DNA of 64,000 bases, taken from Toxonevra muliebris. Its lineage: Eukaryota; Arthropoda; Insecta; Diptera; Pallopteridae. This document shows positions 22,926 through 33,000 of the stretch, piece by piece. The stretch's first letter is position 1, and each line of letters starts with the position of its first letter. The notes beneath the pieces are model-generated. The model saw only the letters and a list, made by a program, of their open reading frames with translations, did no database searches and was not told the DNA's origin. Both the position numbers and the translations under genes were made by a program. The stretch is taken from positions 86,793,235 through 86,857,234 of the forward strand of contig OY829326.1 of NCBI GenBank assembly GCA_963691655.1, given 5' to 3'.

Positions 22926-23183
22926 GTGGCTGTCATTTCATTCAATACTATGTATGCCGGCTGTGGCGTAGATTTTCCAGCTGGTGGTCAGGACGAGATT
23001 CCTTGGAAACTACACTTGGGTTCGGCAAGTGGATATATAGATGATTTAGCCCCTATAATCCTCGTCATTTTCCCATTAACTATAGAAAAAGTTAAAGAAG
23101 AAATTTTGAAATATTTAACAAAAGAAATTGGAACACGACACATAACATTTTTAACCAAAATATTTTTAATAAATACGACATAA
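22926..23183 (+). CDS. Unit A1 open frame (85 codons), function unknown
   Basis: The frame encodes a short segment with MYAGCGVDFPAGGQDEIPW, a hydrophobic stretch (APIILVIFPL), an amphipathic helix-like EKVKEEILKYLTKEI and a basic/hydrophobic tail ending INTT. The first codon is GTG, and the first ATG is internal (the Met of MYAG), so this is more likely an exon or a decayed gene than a free-standing ORF. The amino-acid sequence is identical to unit B1 at 27757-28014. I do not recognise the family. Confidence 0.35.
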   Translation: MAVISFNTMYAGCGVDFPAGGQDEIPWKLHLGSASGYIDDLAPIILVIFPLTIEKVKEEILKYLTKEIGTRHITFLTKIFLINTT

Positions 23184-23253
23184 CAAATAACTTTTAATTA
23201 CATTCTGCTACTAAATTAAGAATTTATAAACATTATTGAGTCTTTTTCTGCAG

Positions 23254-23352
23254 TTGTCATTTATTCCACTACTACGTGTGCTGGCTATAGCCTAGATTTT
23301 CCAGCTGGTGGTCAGGACGAGATTGCTTGGAAACTGGACTTGGGTTCGGCAA
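23254..23352 (+). other. Exon-like 99-nt module of unit A2
   Basis: TCTTTTTCTGCAG precedes and GTGGGTG follows. One frame is open throughout and contains LDFPAGGQDEIAW. The length is a multiple of three, so skipping or inclusion would keep frame. The same 99-nt interval is found at 23581-23679, 28801-28899 and 29124-29222. Splicing is inferred, not shown. Confidence 0.4.
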
Positions 23353-24640
23353 GTGGGTGTATGGAAGTGTTAGTCCCGATCTTCCTCTTCATTTTCCCAT
23401 TAGTTATAGAAAAAGTTAAAGAAGAAATTTTGAAATATTTAACAAAAGAAATTGGAACACCACGACACATAACATTTTTATCCAAAATATTTTTAATAAA
23501 TACGACATAACAAATAACTTTTAATTACATTCTGCTACTAAATTAAGAATTTATAAACATTATTGAGTCATTTTCTGCAGTTGTCATTTATTCTACTACT
23601 ACGTGTGCTGGCTATAGCCTAAATTTTCCAGCTGGTGGCCAGGACGAGATTCCTTGGAAAATGGACTTGGGTTCGGTCAGTGGGTATATGGAAGTGTTAG
23701 CCCCGATCTTCCTCTTCATTTTGTCATCAACCATAGAAAAAGTTAAAGACGAAATTTCGACCAATTAGTCAAAAAAACAAATGCACAAAATCTTTGCTAT
23801 AACTTCCAACAAATAGCAAAAACATTTATGACATCTGTTAGAATAACTTAATTAATTTATTGTTAATCATATTATTTAGAAAACTAAGTATGTTTGCTTA
23901 AATTTTATAGGCAATTATTGATTTAAGTAAACATTTCAAGTTTGTTAACATTTTGCTTTTTCTTAGAATTTCATACGGGCGCAATGATGGAATATCACAC
24001 ATGCACAAACAAATAATTTCATCCAAAGTATTTTTAATAAATACGACATAACAAATTACTTTTATTTAAACTCTGCCATTAAATTATGAATCTATAAACA
24101 TTACGTGTGCTGGCTATAGCCTAGATTTTCCAACTGGTGGTCGGGACGAGATTCCTTGGAAATTAGACTTGAGTTCGGCAAGTGAGTACTCACTATAAGT
24201 TTTAGTCCCAATCTTTCTCTTCACTTTGCCATCAAATATAGAAAAAATTAAAGACGAAATATTGAGATATTTGACGGAATAAATTAATTTAAGTGAAATT
24301 TACAACTGATTTTCGGGTCGAGATTCCTTCGAAGCTAAAGTTGGGTTTTATGGGTGAGTATAGAGGTTTTAAGTAAATTCTGCCTCTAAACCAATAAATC
24401 CAAATAAATAAGTCTTTTTCTGTAGTTATCATTTATTTCAGTACAACGTGTGCATTGATTATCCAACTGGTGGTCAGGACGGGATTTTTGGGAAACTAGA
24501 CTTGGGTTCGGCAATTGGGTATATAGAAGTATTAGTCCCTTTCTTTCTCGTCATTTTGCCATCAACCATAGAAAAAGTTAAAGAAGAAATTTTTAAATAT
24601 TTAACAAAAGAAATTGGAACACGACACATAAAATAAGTGG

Positions 24641-26029
24641 ATAACTTAATTGTGGTCATCGTTAAATTCCAAAGGATGTCTAGAAGGTCGATATCACTTG
24701 GGCCTACATCAACAATAATTATATGTGTGTCAGCTTAACATTCAACACAGCTTGAAAACATCAGCAATGATGATCCAATGTTTTACAGATTGCATTTAAA
24801 ATGCTTTTTCTTATCCATTATAGTAAAACATTTTTAGTTTAACTTAAAAAAATTTTTTACAAATTATAAATATTTATTTAATATGAATTATGTTAAATTT
24901 TATGTTATTATATTTTTATAAGTAAAATTGCACTAGTTTTGCTTTTAAAATTGTGAATTTTTACTACTGTTATTACTTTTTTAATGTTAATTAATTAAAA
25001 AGAAAATAAAATTAATTCCAACAGCTTTACTTTATTGCTAATTTTTCTATTACTATTATTTAAGTTTCTTTGCACAAAATTATTTATGTTTTTATTAAAT
25101 TTCTAACACTTAAAATAAATTTACAAGAAATAGTTGAAAGAATTGACAAAAATTAATCACTTAAGAGTATGGTAAATTATATATTATATAATAAAATAGT
25201 GATAAATGTCACTTCTTTTAAAATAAATTTGTATGTAAATGAATAATAAGAATTTGTGGATGAACAGAAAATATAAAATAAACAAAAAAAAATTGTTAGT
25301 ACTTATTAAGTTAAATAAAGAAAGAAAGGCTTATAAAAAAAAACAAATTAAATAAAATATTTAAGAAAAACATACTATGCACTTATGAATTAGTTTCTAG
25401 ATCGCAATAAAACTTCAATTTCAGTGTGTTTGAAATTAAGAAGTCAGAATTTAACTTTTTTCAAATATGCAAATAAGGTTCTTCGAAATATTCAAGGATT
25501 TAATATATATTTAATAAATACCTCGAATGACGGGAACGTCATGAACATGAGTGCTGCGAAAAATAGGTAGATTAAAAAAAAGAGTGTGAATTATTGCGTA
25601 AGTTGTAGATAGTTTCTGAAGATAGGACATAGCCACATCTTATAAAAAAACGTGTGAGACTCTAAAATACTATAAATGTCTCACTGGAAGAACTTGCATG
25701 AGTCTAAACACCCCATGGAATCAGCTGGGCGATTAGCATTTCAAATCTTTCTCGATACACACTTTAAGCTAGTTGCTAACATGCTTATATTTTTTATAAT
25801 CCTGATAGTTAGGATTCCACATGCTAGCTCTATGAGCTCTTAAACTTTTTTAATTGAAATATCAATACATTAAAAGTGTTAATTAAAATTAAAGCAGAAA
25901 GTAATTATCGAAAAATGAACAAACAAGAAAAAAATAAACTAATTACGTTTTCCAAAAGACGTCATAATTCTTTCTTCTATCTGTTAGGAGCTACAGCAAT
26001 GATTTTGTTTTTAAACTAATTTCTCAAAT
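24641..26029. other. Spacer between arrays A and B
   Basis: AT-rich spacer at the centre of the first palindrome. Its parts 25150-25520 and 25763-26040 recur inverted at 29300-29990, so it belongs to the amplified unit. A segment of about 240 bp at 25523-25762 is missing from that second copy, so it is a later insertion in one or deletion in the other. No coding frame. Confidence 0.6.
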
Positions 26030-28025
26030 TTCGTCTTACACTTTTTCTATAATTAATGGCAAAATGACGAGGAAGATAGGGGCTAACACTTCTATATACT
26101 CACTTGCCGAGCCCAAGTCTATTTTCCAAGGAATCTCGTTCTGACCACCAATTTGGAGAATCAATGCCATATACAGCAGAAGTTAAATCAGAAGAAGCGA
26201 CAACTGCAGAAAAATACTCATGTAAAGTTTATGAATTCATAATTTAGTAGCAGAATGTAATTAAAAGTTATTTGTTATGTCGTATTTATTAAAAATATTT
26301 TGGTTAAAAATGTTATGTGTCGTGTTCCAATTTCTTTTGTTAAATATTTCAAAATTTCTTCTTTAACTTTTTCTATGGTTGATGGCAAAATGACGAGAAA
26401 GAAAGGGACTAATACTTCTATATACCCAATTGCCGAACCCAAGTCTAGTTTCTCAAAAATCCCGTCCTGACCACCAGTTGGATAATCAATGCACACGTTG
26501 TATTGAAATAAATGATAACTACAGAAAAAGACTTATTTATTTGGATTTATTGGTTTAGAGGCAGAATTTACTTAAAACCTCTATACTCACCCATAAAACC
26601 CAACTTTAGCTTCGAAGGAATCTCGACCTGAAAATCAGTGTAAATTTCACTTAAATTAATTTATTCCGTCAAATATCTCAATATTTCGTCTTTAATTTTT
26701 TCTATATTTGATGGCAAAGTGAAGAAAAAGATTGGGACTAAAACTTATATGTACTCACTTGCCGAACTCAAGTCTAATTTCCAAGGAATCTCGTCCCGAC
26801 CACCAGTTGGAAAATCTAGGCTATAGCCAGCACACGTAATGTTTATAGATTCATAATTTAATGGCAGAGTTTAAATAAAAGTAATTTGTTATGTCGTATT
26901 TATTAAAAATACTTTGGATGAAATTATTTGTTTGTGCATGTGTGATATTCCATCATTGCGCCCGTATGAAATTCTAAGAAAAAGCAAAATGTAAACAAAC
27001 TTGAAATGTTTACTTAAATCAATAATTGCCTATAAAATTTAAGCAAACATACTTAGTTTTCTAAATAATATGATTAACAATAAATTAATTAAGTTATTCT
27101 AACAGATGTCATAAATGGTTTTGCTATTTGTTGGAAGTTATAGCAAAGATTTTGTGCATTTGTTTTTTTGACTAATTGGTCGAAATTTCGTCTTTAACTT
27201 TTTCTATGGTTGATGACAAAATGAAGAGGAAGATCGGGGCTAACACTTCCATATACCCACTGACCGAACCCAAGTCCATTTTCCAAGGAATCTCGTCCTG
27301 GCCAAAAGCTGGAAAATTTAGGCTATAGCCAGCACACGTAGTAGTAGAATAAATGACAACTGCAGAAAATGACTCAATAATGTTTATAAATTCTTAATTT
27401 AGTAGCAGAATGTAATTAAAAGTTATTTGTTATGTCGTATTTATTAAAAATATTTTGGATAAAAATGTTATGTGTCGTGGTGTTCCAATTTCTTTTGTTA
27501 AATATTTCAAAATTTCTTCTTTAACTTTTTCTATAACTAATGGGAAAATGAAGAGGAAGATCGGGACTAACACTTCCATACACCCACTTGCCGAACCCAA
27601 GTCCAGTTTCCAAGCAATCTCGTCCTGACCACCAGCTGGAAAATCTAGGCTATAGCCAGCACACGTAGTAGTGGAATAAATGACAACTGCAGAAAAAGAC
27701 TCAATAATGTTTATAAATTCTTAATTTAGTAGCAGAATGTAATTAAAAGTTATTTGTTATGTCGTATTTATTAAAAATATTTTGGTTAAAAATGTTATGT
27801 GTCGTGTTCCAATTTCTTTTGTTAAATATTTCAAAATTTCTTCTTTAACTTTTTCTATAGTTAATGGGAAAATGACGAGGATTATAGGGGCTAAATCATC
27901 TATATATCCACTTGCCGAACCCAAGTGTAGTTTCCAAGGAATCTCGTCCTGACCACCAGCTGGAAAATCTACGCCACAGCCGGCATACATAGTATTGAAT
28001 GAAATGACAGCCACAGAAAAAGATT
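26030..28025 (-). repeat. Array B: seven units, minus strand, right arm of palindrome
   Basis: Units run on the minus strand from 28014 to 26030. Six of them correspond one-for-one to array A units in mirrored order. The seventh (26030-26210) resembles the last unit of array C. The third unit again has the long divergent 3' part. The first unit encodes the same 85 residues as A1. The sixth contains an 73-codon frame at 26275-26496 where a deletion removes part of the core (CIDYPTGGQDG). Confidence 0.8.
27757..28014 (-). CDS. Unit B1 open frame (85 codons), function unknown
   Basis: Residue-for-residue identical to A1 at 22926-23183 although about 5 kb apart and inverted, which points to recent duplication or gene conversion between arms. 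As in A1 the frame starts with GTG. The leader upstream (28026-28261) is also conserved. Confidence 0.35.
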   Translation of the reverse strand: MAVISFNTMYAGCGVDFPAGGQDEIPWKLHLGSASGYIDDLAPIILVIFPLTIEKVKEEILKYLTKEIGTRHITFLTKIFLINTT

Positions 28026-28480
28026 TACTGATTTTTATACTTTCAAAATATATTGAGTTTGTTTTATTAAAATATTTCGTTAATATTAAATTAGTTAATA
28101 ATAAAATGGTCTAACATGCATACATTATTTCAACATAACCTCACATTTCATCAACTTTTTAGTTTTTAACAACTTTTCGTTCACAATAGATTTCCTTGAT
28201 TTCATTCCTTTGTTTCAATTCCGCCCGTTCTGGTTGTTGAATCAGGGTTGTTAACTTCACACCCGTTAGTATTTAACAACTTTTCGGTCACAATAGATTT
28301 CCTTGGTTTCATTCCTTTGTTTCAATTCCGCCCGTTCTGGTTGTTGAATCAGGGTTGTTAACTTCACGCATATAAATGTTGAAATAATGTATGCATGTTA
28401 GACCATTTTATTATTAATTAATTTAATATTAACCAAATATTTTAATAAAGCAAACTCACAATATTTTGAAAGTATAATGT
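28026..28480. repeat. Shared leader block between divergent arrays B and C, partly duplicated
   Basis: Arrays B (minus) and C (plus) diverge from this block. It contains two tandem copies of a roughly 100-bp segment (28163-28261 and 28271-28375), each with ACAATAGATTTCCTTG and TTCCGCCCGTTCTGG and ending GGGTTGTTAACTTCAC. The complement of the same segment is at 22674-22770, upstream of array A. Its position upstream of every array start suggests promoter or leader function, which is inference only. Confidence 0.55.
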
Positions 28481-28496
28481 CATTTCATCCAATACT

Positions 28497-28730
28497 ATGT
28501 ATGCCGACTGTGGCGTAGATTTTTCAGCTGGTGGTCAGGACGAGATTCCTTGGAAACTGCACTTGGGTTCGGCAAGTGGGTATATAGAAGATGTAGTCCC
28601 TATCATCCTCGTCATTTTCTCATTAATTATAGAAAAAGTTAAAAAAGAAATTTTGAAATATTTAACAAAAGAAATTTTAACACGACACATAACATTTTTA
28701 ACCAAAATATTTTTAATAAATACGACATAA
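28497..28730 (+). CDS. Unit C1 open frame (77 codons), function unknown
   Basis: Starts at the ATG that is internal in A1 and B1 and encodes MYADCGVDFSAGGQDEIPW, the hydrophobic segment and the INTT end. It differs from A1 by substitutions without frame loss. The polypyrimidine-AG site upstream is lost. Confidence 0.35.
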   Translation: MYADCGVDFSAGGQDEIPWKLHLGSASGYIEDVVPIILVIFSLIIEKVKKEILKYLTKEILTRHITFLTKIFLINTT

Positions 28731-28781
28731 CAAATAACTTTTAATTACATTCTGCTACTAAATTAAGAATTTATAAACATT

Positions 28782-29054
28782 ATGGAGTTTTTTTCTGCAG
28801 TTGTCATTTATTTCACTACTACGTATGCTGGCTATATCCTAGATTTTCCAGCTGGTGGTCAGGACGAGATTGCTTGGAAACTGGACTTGGGTTCGGCCAG
28901 TGGGTGTATGGAAGTGTTAGTCCCAGTCTTCCTATTTATTTTCCCATTAGTTATAGAAAAAGTTAAAGAAGAAATTTTGAAATATTTAACAAAAGAAATT
29001 GGAACACGACACATAACATTTTTAACCAAAATATTTTTAATAAATACGACATAA
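28782..29054 (+). CDS. Unit C2 open frame (90 codons), function unknown
   Basis: An ATG created in the intron-like lead sequence (TATGGAG where sister units read TTGAG) gives a complete 90-codon frame through VVIYFTTTYAGYILDFPAGG to INTT. In sister unit A2 the same frame has one extra in-frame codon (Pro) near the end, so indels here respect frame. Confidence 0.35.
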   Translation: MEFFSAVVIYFTTTYAGYILDFPAGGQDEIAWKLDLGSASGCMEVLVPVFLFIFPLVIEKVKEEILKYLTKEIGTRHITFLTKIFLINTT

Positions 29055-29300
29055 CAATAACTTTTAATTGTATTCTGCTACTAAATTAGGAATTTATAAA
29101 CATTATTGAGTCTTTTTCTGCAGTTGTCATTTATTCCACTACTACGTGAGCTGGCTATAGCCTAGATTTTCCAACTGGTTGCCAGGATGAGATTCCTTGA
29201 AAAATGGACTTGGGTTCGGCAAGTGAGTATATAGAAGTGTTAGCCCCTATCATCCTCATCATTTTGCCATTAATTATAGAAAAAGTGTAAGACGAAATTA

Positions 29301-30010
29301 GAGAAATTAGTTTAAAAACAAAATCATTGCTGTAGCTCCTAACAGATAGAATAAAGAATTATGACGTCTTTTGAAAAACTTAATTAGTTTATTTTTTTCT
29401 TGTTTGTTCATTTTTCGATAGTTACTTTCTGCTTTAATTTATTTAACTTTTAATGTATGGATATTTCAATTAAAAAAGTTTTAGAGCTTATAGAGCTAGC
29501 ATGTGGAATCCTAACTATCAGGATTATAAAAAATATAAGCATGTTAGCGAATAGCTTAACGAGCTATTTATTAAATATATATTAAATCCTTGAATATTTC
29601 GAAGAACTTTATTTGCATATTTGAAAAAAGTTAAATTCTGACTTCTTGATTTCAAACACACTGAAATTGAAGTTTTATTGCGATCTAGAAACTAATTCAT
29701 AAGTGCATTGTATTTTTTTCTTCAACATCATTATCACATTTTTTTATTATTGTTTTTTATTTAATTTGTTTTTTTTTTTTAAAGTTTGCTTTTGGCTTTC
29801 ATATATTCTTTATTTAACTTAATAAGTACTGACAATTTTGTTTGTTTATTTTATATTTTCTGTTCATCCAAAAACATACAAATCCAAATCCAAAAACATA
29901 CAAATTTATTTTAAAAGAAGTGACATTTATCACTATTTTATTATATATAGTTTCTTCCTGACTTCTAAACATCCTTTGAAATTTAATGATGATCACAATT
30001 AAGTTTCCCA
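29301..30010. repeat. Inverted copy of the A-B spacer
   Basis: Complementary to 25150-26040: paired phrases include ATGTGGAATCCTAACTATCA / TGATAGTTAGGATTCCACAT and ACTAATTCATAAGTGCA / TGCACTTATGAATTAGT. Thus arrays B-C form a second, asymmetric palindrome centred near 28270. Confidence 0.75.
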
Positions 30011-31122
30011 CTTCCCGGAGTTTTTATGACCTCCGTTTTTTCCATCGGACACCACACATTAAGCATGATTACATAGAAAAATAGAAAACGAAAACAAGTA
30101 AATAACACTGTGCAACAATTTTAGGGGCATGGAATCTAACGGAGAAGTAACAAACACAGAGTAATAAAACCCTAAGAGGATTTTAAAAAGTTAGCTCTCT
30201 TTTAAATGTTAAAGCCTTTCAAAGTTGAGCTGTTTTAGTGTATTTTTCAATTCTATTTTCTGTTTATAATAAAAACAAAAATTTGAAAACCCAAACAATA
30301 TTAAATTCTATACATTTATTGCTTTTTGCAAAAGTCATGTAATGGATAGTTTAAACTTCTTAATATGGAAAACTCAATAATGTTAAAATTGTTTTTGTTC
30401 TTTTTTCGCTGAAAAAAGTAGTAAAAAATGAGCACTTCATTTTAAAAAATAAGCTGCAATAGGCAAACTTTGAATGGCTATATCTTTTAAACGCTAGCTA
30501 ACTTTGCAAAACCCTTTTAGGGGTTTGTTACTCTATACTGGTACTATCGACCTGTGTTAGCCGATTCTCCGTTAGAAAAATACAATATACAAAGTACAGT
30601 GTAATGAGTCTACAAACAATATGGAAAAATAGGGGGCAGACCATAATTATTTTTAAAATTAACTGGGGATTTAAATAAGATAACAAAAATAGCATTTCCA
30701 CTTTTGAAAAATATTTAAATCAGGGTTCTGAAACATTGCCGATTAATTTAAAATAAAATTAATTTAAAGTTAAGTGATTTGAATCGAATTTTTAAAGCAT
30801 ACAAAAGTTGTTTTGGTACTCATAAGAGATATCAATTACGACATTTTGTTTATATCCATAGGTTCAATGTAGCAAACAAGAAACTCTTAAACCTAAATAG
30901 TAAATAAAGCTATACACAAATTTGTTGAAAACAAAATTGTACCTATAAATATAGCTGCTAAGTATTGGATCGAATTGCTTTTCCAATAGACTCTAATTGT
31001 ATTCCAGTGTCGAACATGAAACAATAAAATACATTAACATTATTTTATAAACAAATTTAGATAATAAGAATGTATGAAAATAATCAATAAATCTATTAAT
31101 TAGAATTTTGAATTAAATTAAA
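30011..31122. other. No gene recognised; unique between arrays C and D
   Basis: AT-rich sequence without supported frames. It is the stretch downstream of array D's cysteine-rich frame and could be its 3' region. Confidence 0.35.
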
Positions 31123-31341
31123 TTATTCTCCTAAAATATTTTCAGAACAAATTTTACAAATACTGGAATATTGCATATTGCATCTAGTGCATACCGAGTA
31201 TATGCAATCTTTACATTCCTGCCAATTTCTAATATCAGCCTTTTTAATGAAACCACAATGACAGCAAAATTTACTAACATCACCACGATATTTTATTATT
31301 AATTCTCTAATATAATTTCTAAACCCAAGTCTAGTTTCCAA
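31123..31341 (-). CDS. Cysteine-rich zinc-finger-like frame joined to array D
   Basis: Minus-strand frame whose first residues come from the last array unit (complement of the CTTGGAAACTAGACTTGGGT core). It then switches at about 31320 to new sequence with FRNYIRELIIKYRGD and eight Cys in pairs: CCHC, 13 residues, CKDC, 4, CTRC, 7, CKIC. That spacing allows two zinc ions in a cross-brace. The family could be a FYVE/RING-like finger or the C-terminal Cys domain of a piggyBac-type transposase; I cannot decide. The start codon is not ATG, so an upstream exon or a broken gene is likely. Stop TAA at 31123. Confidence 0.4.
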   Translation of the reverse strand: METRLGFRNYIRELIIKYRGDVSKFCCHCGFIKKADIRNWQECKDCIYSVCTRCNMQYSSICKICSENILGE

Positions 31342-33000
31342 GGAATCTCATCCTGGCTACCAGTTGGAAAATCTAGGCTATAGCCAGCTCACGTAGTAGT
31401 GGAATAAATGACAACTGCAGAAAAAGACTCAATAATGTTTATAAATTCTTAATTTAGTAGCAGAATGTAATTAAAAGTTATTTGTTTGTCGTATTTATTA
31501 AAAATATTTTGGTTAAAAATGTTATGTGTCGTGTTCCAATTTCTTTTGTTAAATATTTCAAAATTTCGCCTTTAACTTTTTCTATGGTTGATGGCAAAAT
31601 GACGAGAAAGATAGGGACTAATACTTCTATATACCCAATTGCCGAACCCAAGTCTAGTTCCCAAGAATCCCGTCCTAACCACCAGTTGGAAAATCAATGC
31701 ACACGTTGTATTGAAATAAATGATGACTACAGAAAAAGATTTAACACAGTTTTTATTTATTTGGATTTATTGGTTTAGAGGCAGAATTTACTAAAAACCT
31801 CTATACTCACCCATAAAACCCAGCTTTATCTTCGAAGGAATCTCGACCTGAAAATCAGTTGTAAAATTCACTTAATCTAATTTATTCCGTCAAATATCTC
31901 AATATTTCGTCTTTAACTTTTTCTATGTTTGATGGCAAAGTGAAGAGAAAGATTGGGACTAAAACTTATATGTACTCACTTGCCGAACTCAAGTCTAATT
32001 TCCAAGGAATCTCGTCCTGACCACCAGTTGGAAAATCTAGGCTATAGCCAGCACACGTAGTATTGGAATAAATGATAACTGCAGAAAAACACTCAATAAT
32101 GTTTATAGATTCATAATTTAATGGCAGAGTTTAAATAAAAGTAATTTGTTATGTCGTATTTATTAAAACTACTTTGGATGAAATTGTTTGTTTGTGCATG
32201 TGTGGTATTCCATCATTGCGCCCGTATGAAATTCTAAGAAAAGGCAAAATGTAAACAAACTTAAAATGTTTATTTAAATCAATAATTGCCTATAAAATTT
32301 AAGCAAACATACTTAGTTTTCTAAATAATATGATTAACAATAAATTAAATAAGTTATTCTAACAGATGTCATAAATGGTTTTGCTATTTGTTGGAAGTTA
32401 TAGCAAAGATTTTGTGCATTTGTTTTTTTGACTAATTGGTCGAAATTTCGTCTTTAACTTTTTCTGTGGTTGATGACAAAATGAAGAGGAAGATTGGGAC
32501 TAACACTTCCATATTCCCACTGGCCGAACCCAAGTCCATTTTCCAAGGAATGTCGTCCTGGCCACAAGCTGGAAAATTTAGGCTATAGCCAGCACACGTA
32601 GTAGTGGAATAAATGACAACTACAGAAAAAGACTCAGTAATGTTTATAAATTCTTAATTTATATCGTATTTATTAAAAATATTTTGGATAAAAATGTTAT
32701 GTGTCGTGTTGCAATTTTGTTTGTTAAATATTTAAAAATTTCTTTTTTAACTTTTTCTATAATTAATAGGAAAATGACGAGGATGATAGGGACTACATCT
32801 TTTATATACCCACTTGCCGAACCCAAGTCCAGTTTCCAAGGAATCTCGTCCTGACCACCAGCTGGAAAATCTACGCCACAGCCGGCATACATAGTATTGG
32901 AAGAAATGACAGCGGCAGAAAAAGATTTACTGATTTTTATACTTTCAAAATATTTTGAGTTTGTTTTATTAAAATATAAAATAAAATTTGAAAAACGCAA
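31320..33000 (-). repeat. Array D: about six units, minus strand
   Basis: Units run from 33000 down to 31320 in the same order as array B (full unit, long-tailed unit near 32110-32630, short remnants near 31800-32080, then the CIDY-type unit at about 31482-31750, and a last truncated unit 31320-31440). The upstream leader seen before A, B and C is cut off near 32985, where unrelated sequence begins. Confidence 0.8.
32659..33000 (-). CDS. Unit D1 open frame (113 codons), function unknown
   Basis: The longest frame of the family, extended upstream by an AT-rich leader (MRFSNFILYF...) through the position where other units have the acceptor-like site. The core reads MYAGCGVDFPAGGQDEIPW and the tail ends INTI. 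The added N-terminus is probably fortuitous translation of the leader. Confidence 0.3.
   Translation of the reverse strand: MRFSNFILYFNKTNSKYFESIKISKSFSAAVISSNTMYAGCGVDFPAGGQDEIPWKLDLGSASGYIKDVVPIILVIFLLIIEKVKKEIFKYLTNKIATRHITFLSKIFLINTI

Larger units (their letters stand above)
22674..24640 (+). repeat. Array A: six tandem units of an unknown family, left arm of palindrome
   Basis: Units begin near 22913, 23241, 23566, 24101, 24312 and 24411. A full unit has a polypyrimidine tract, a conserved core containing GCTGGTGGTCAGGACGAGAT, a hydrophobic-coding stretch, the block GAAAAAGTTAAAGAAGAAAT and an AATACGACATAA end. In the second and third units the interval from the CAG acceptor-like site to the GT donor-like site is exactly 99 nt (23254-23352 and 23581-23679). 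The third unit has a long divergent 3' part (to about 24100), and the fifth is a short remnant. A 240-bp leader (22674-22912) precedes the array. The whole region is mirrored at 26290-28261. Confidence 0.8.
28481..29300 (+). repeat. Array C: three units, plus strand
   Basis: Units start near 28484, 28790 and 29111. The second and third have CAG-to-GT intervals of exactly 99 nt (28801-28899 and 29124-29222). The third is closed by stops in every frame (for example ACG TGA in the main frame) and has the best donor-like site, AAGTGAGTAT. Downstream sequence mirrors the A-B spacer. Confidence 0.8.

Noticed and set aside
30011..31122. A missing transposase feeding the Cys-rich frame at 31123-31341
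   Set aside because: I searched for DDD/DDE or piggyBac core motifs on the minus strand side of array D and saw none; the domain stays unassigned.
31482..31778. 98-codon plus-strand frame across array D
   Set aside because: It is antisense to the repeated units' sense frame and recurs as similar antisense frames (for example 24474-24659).
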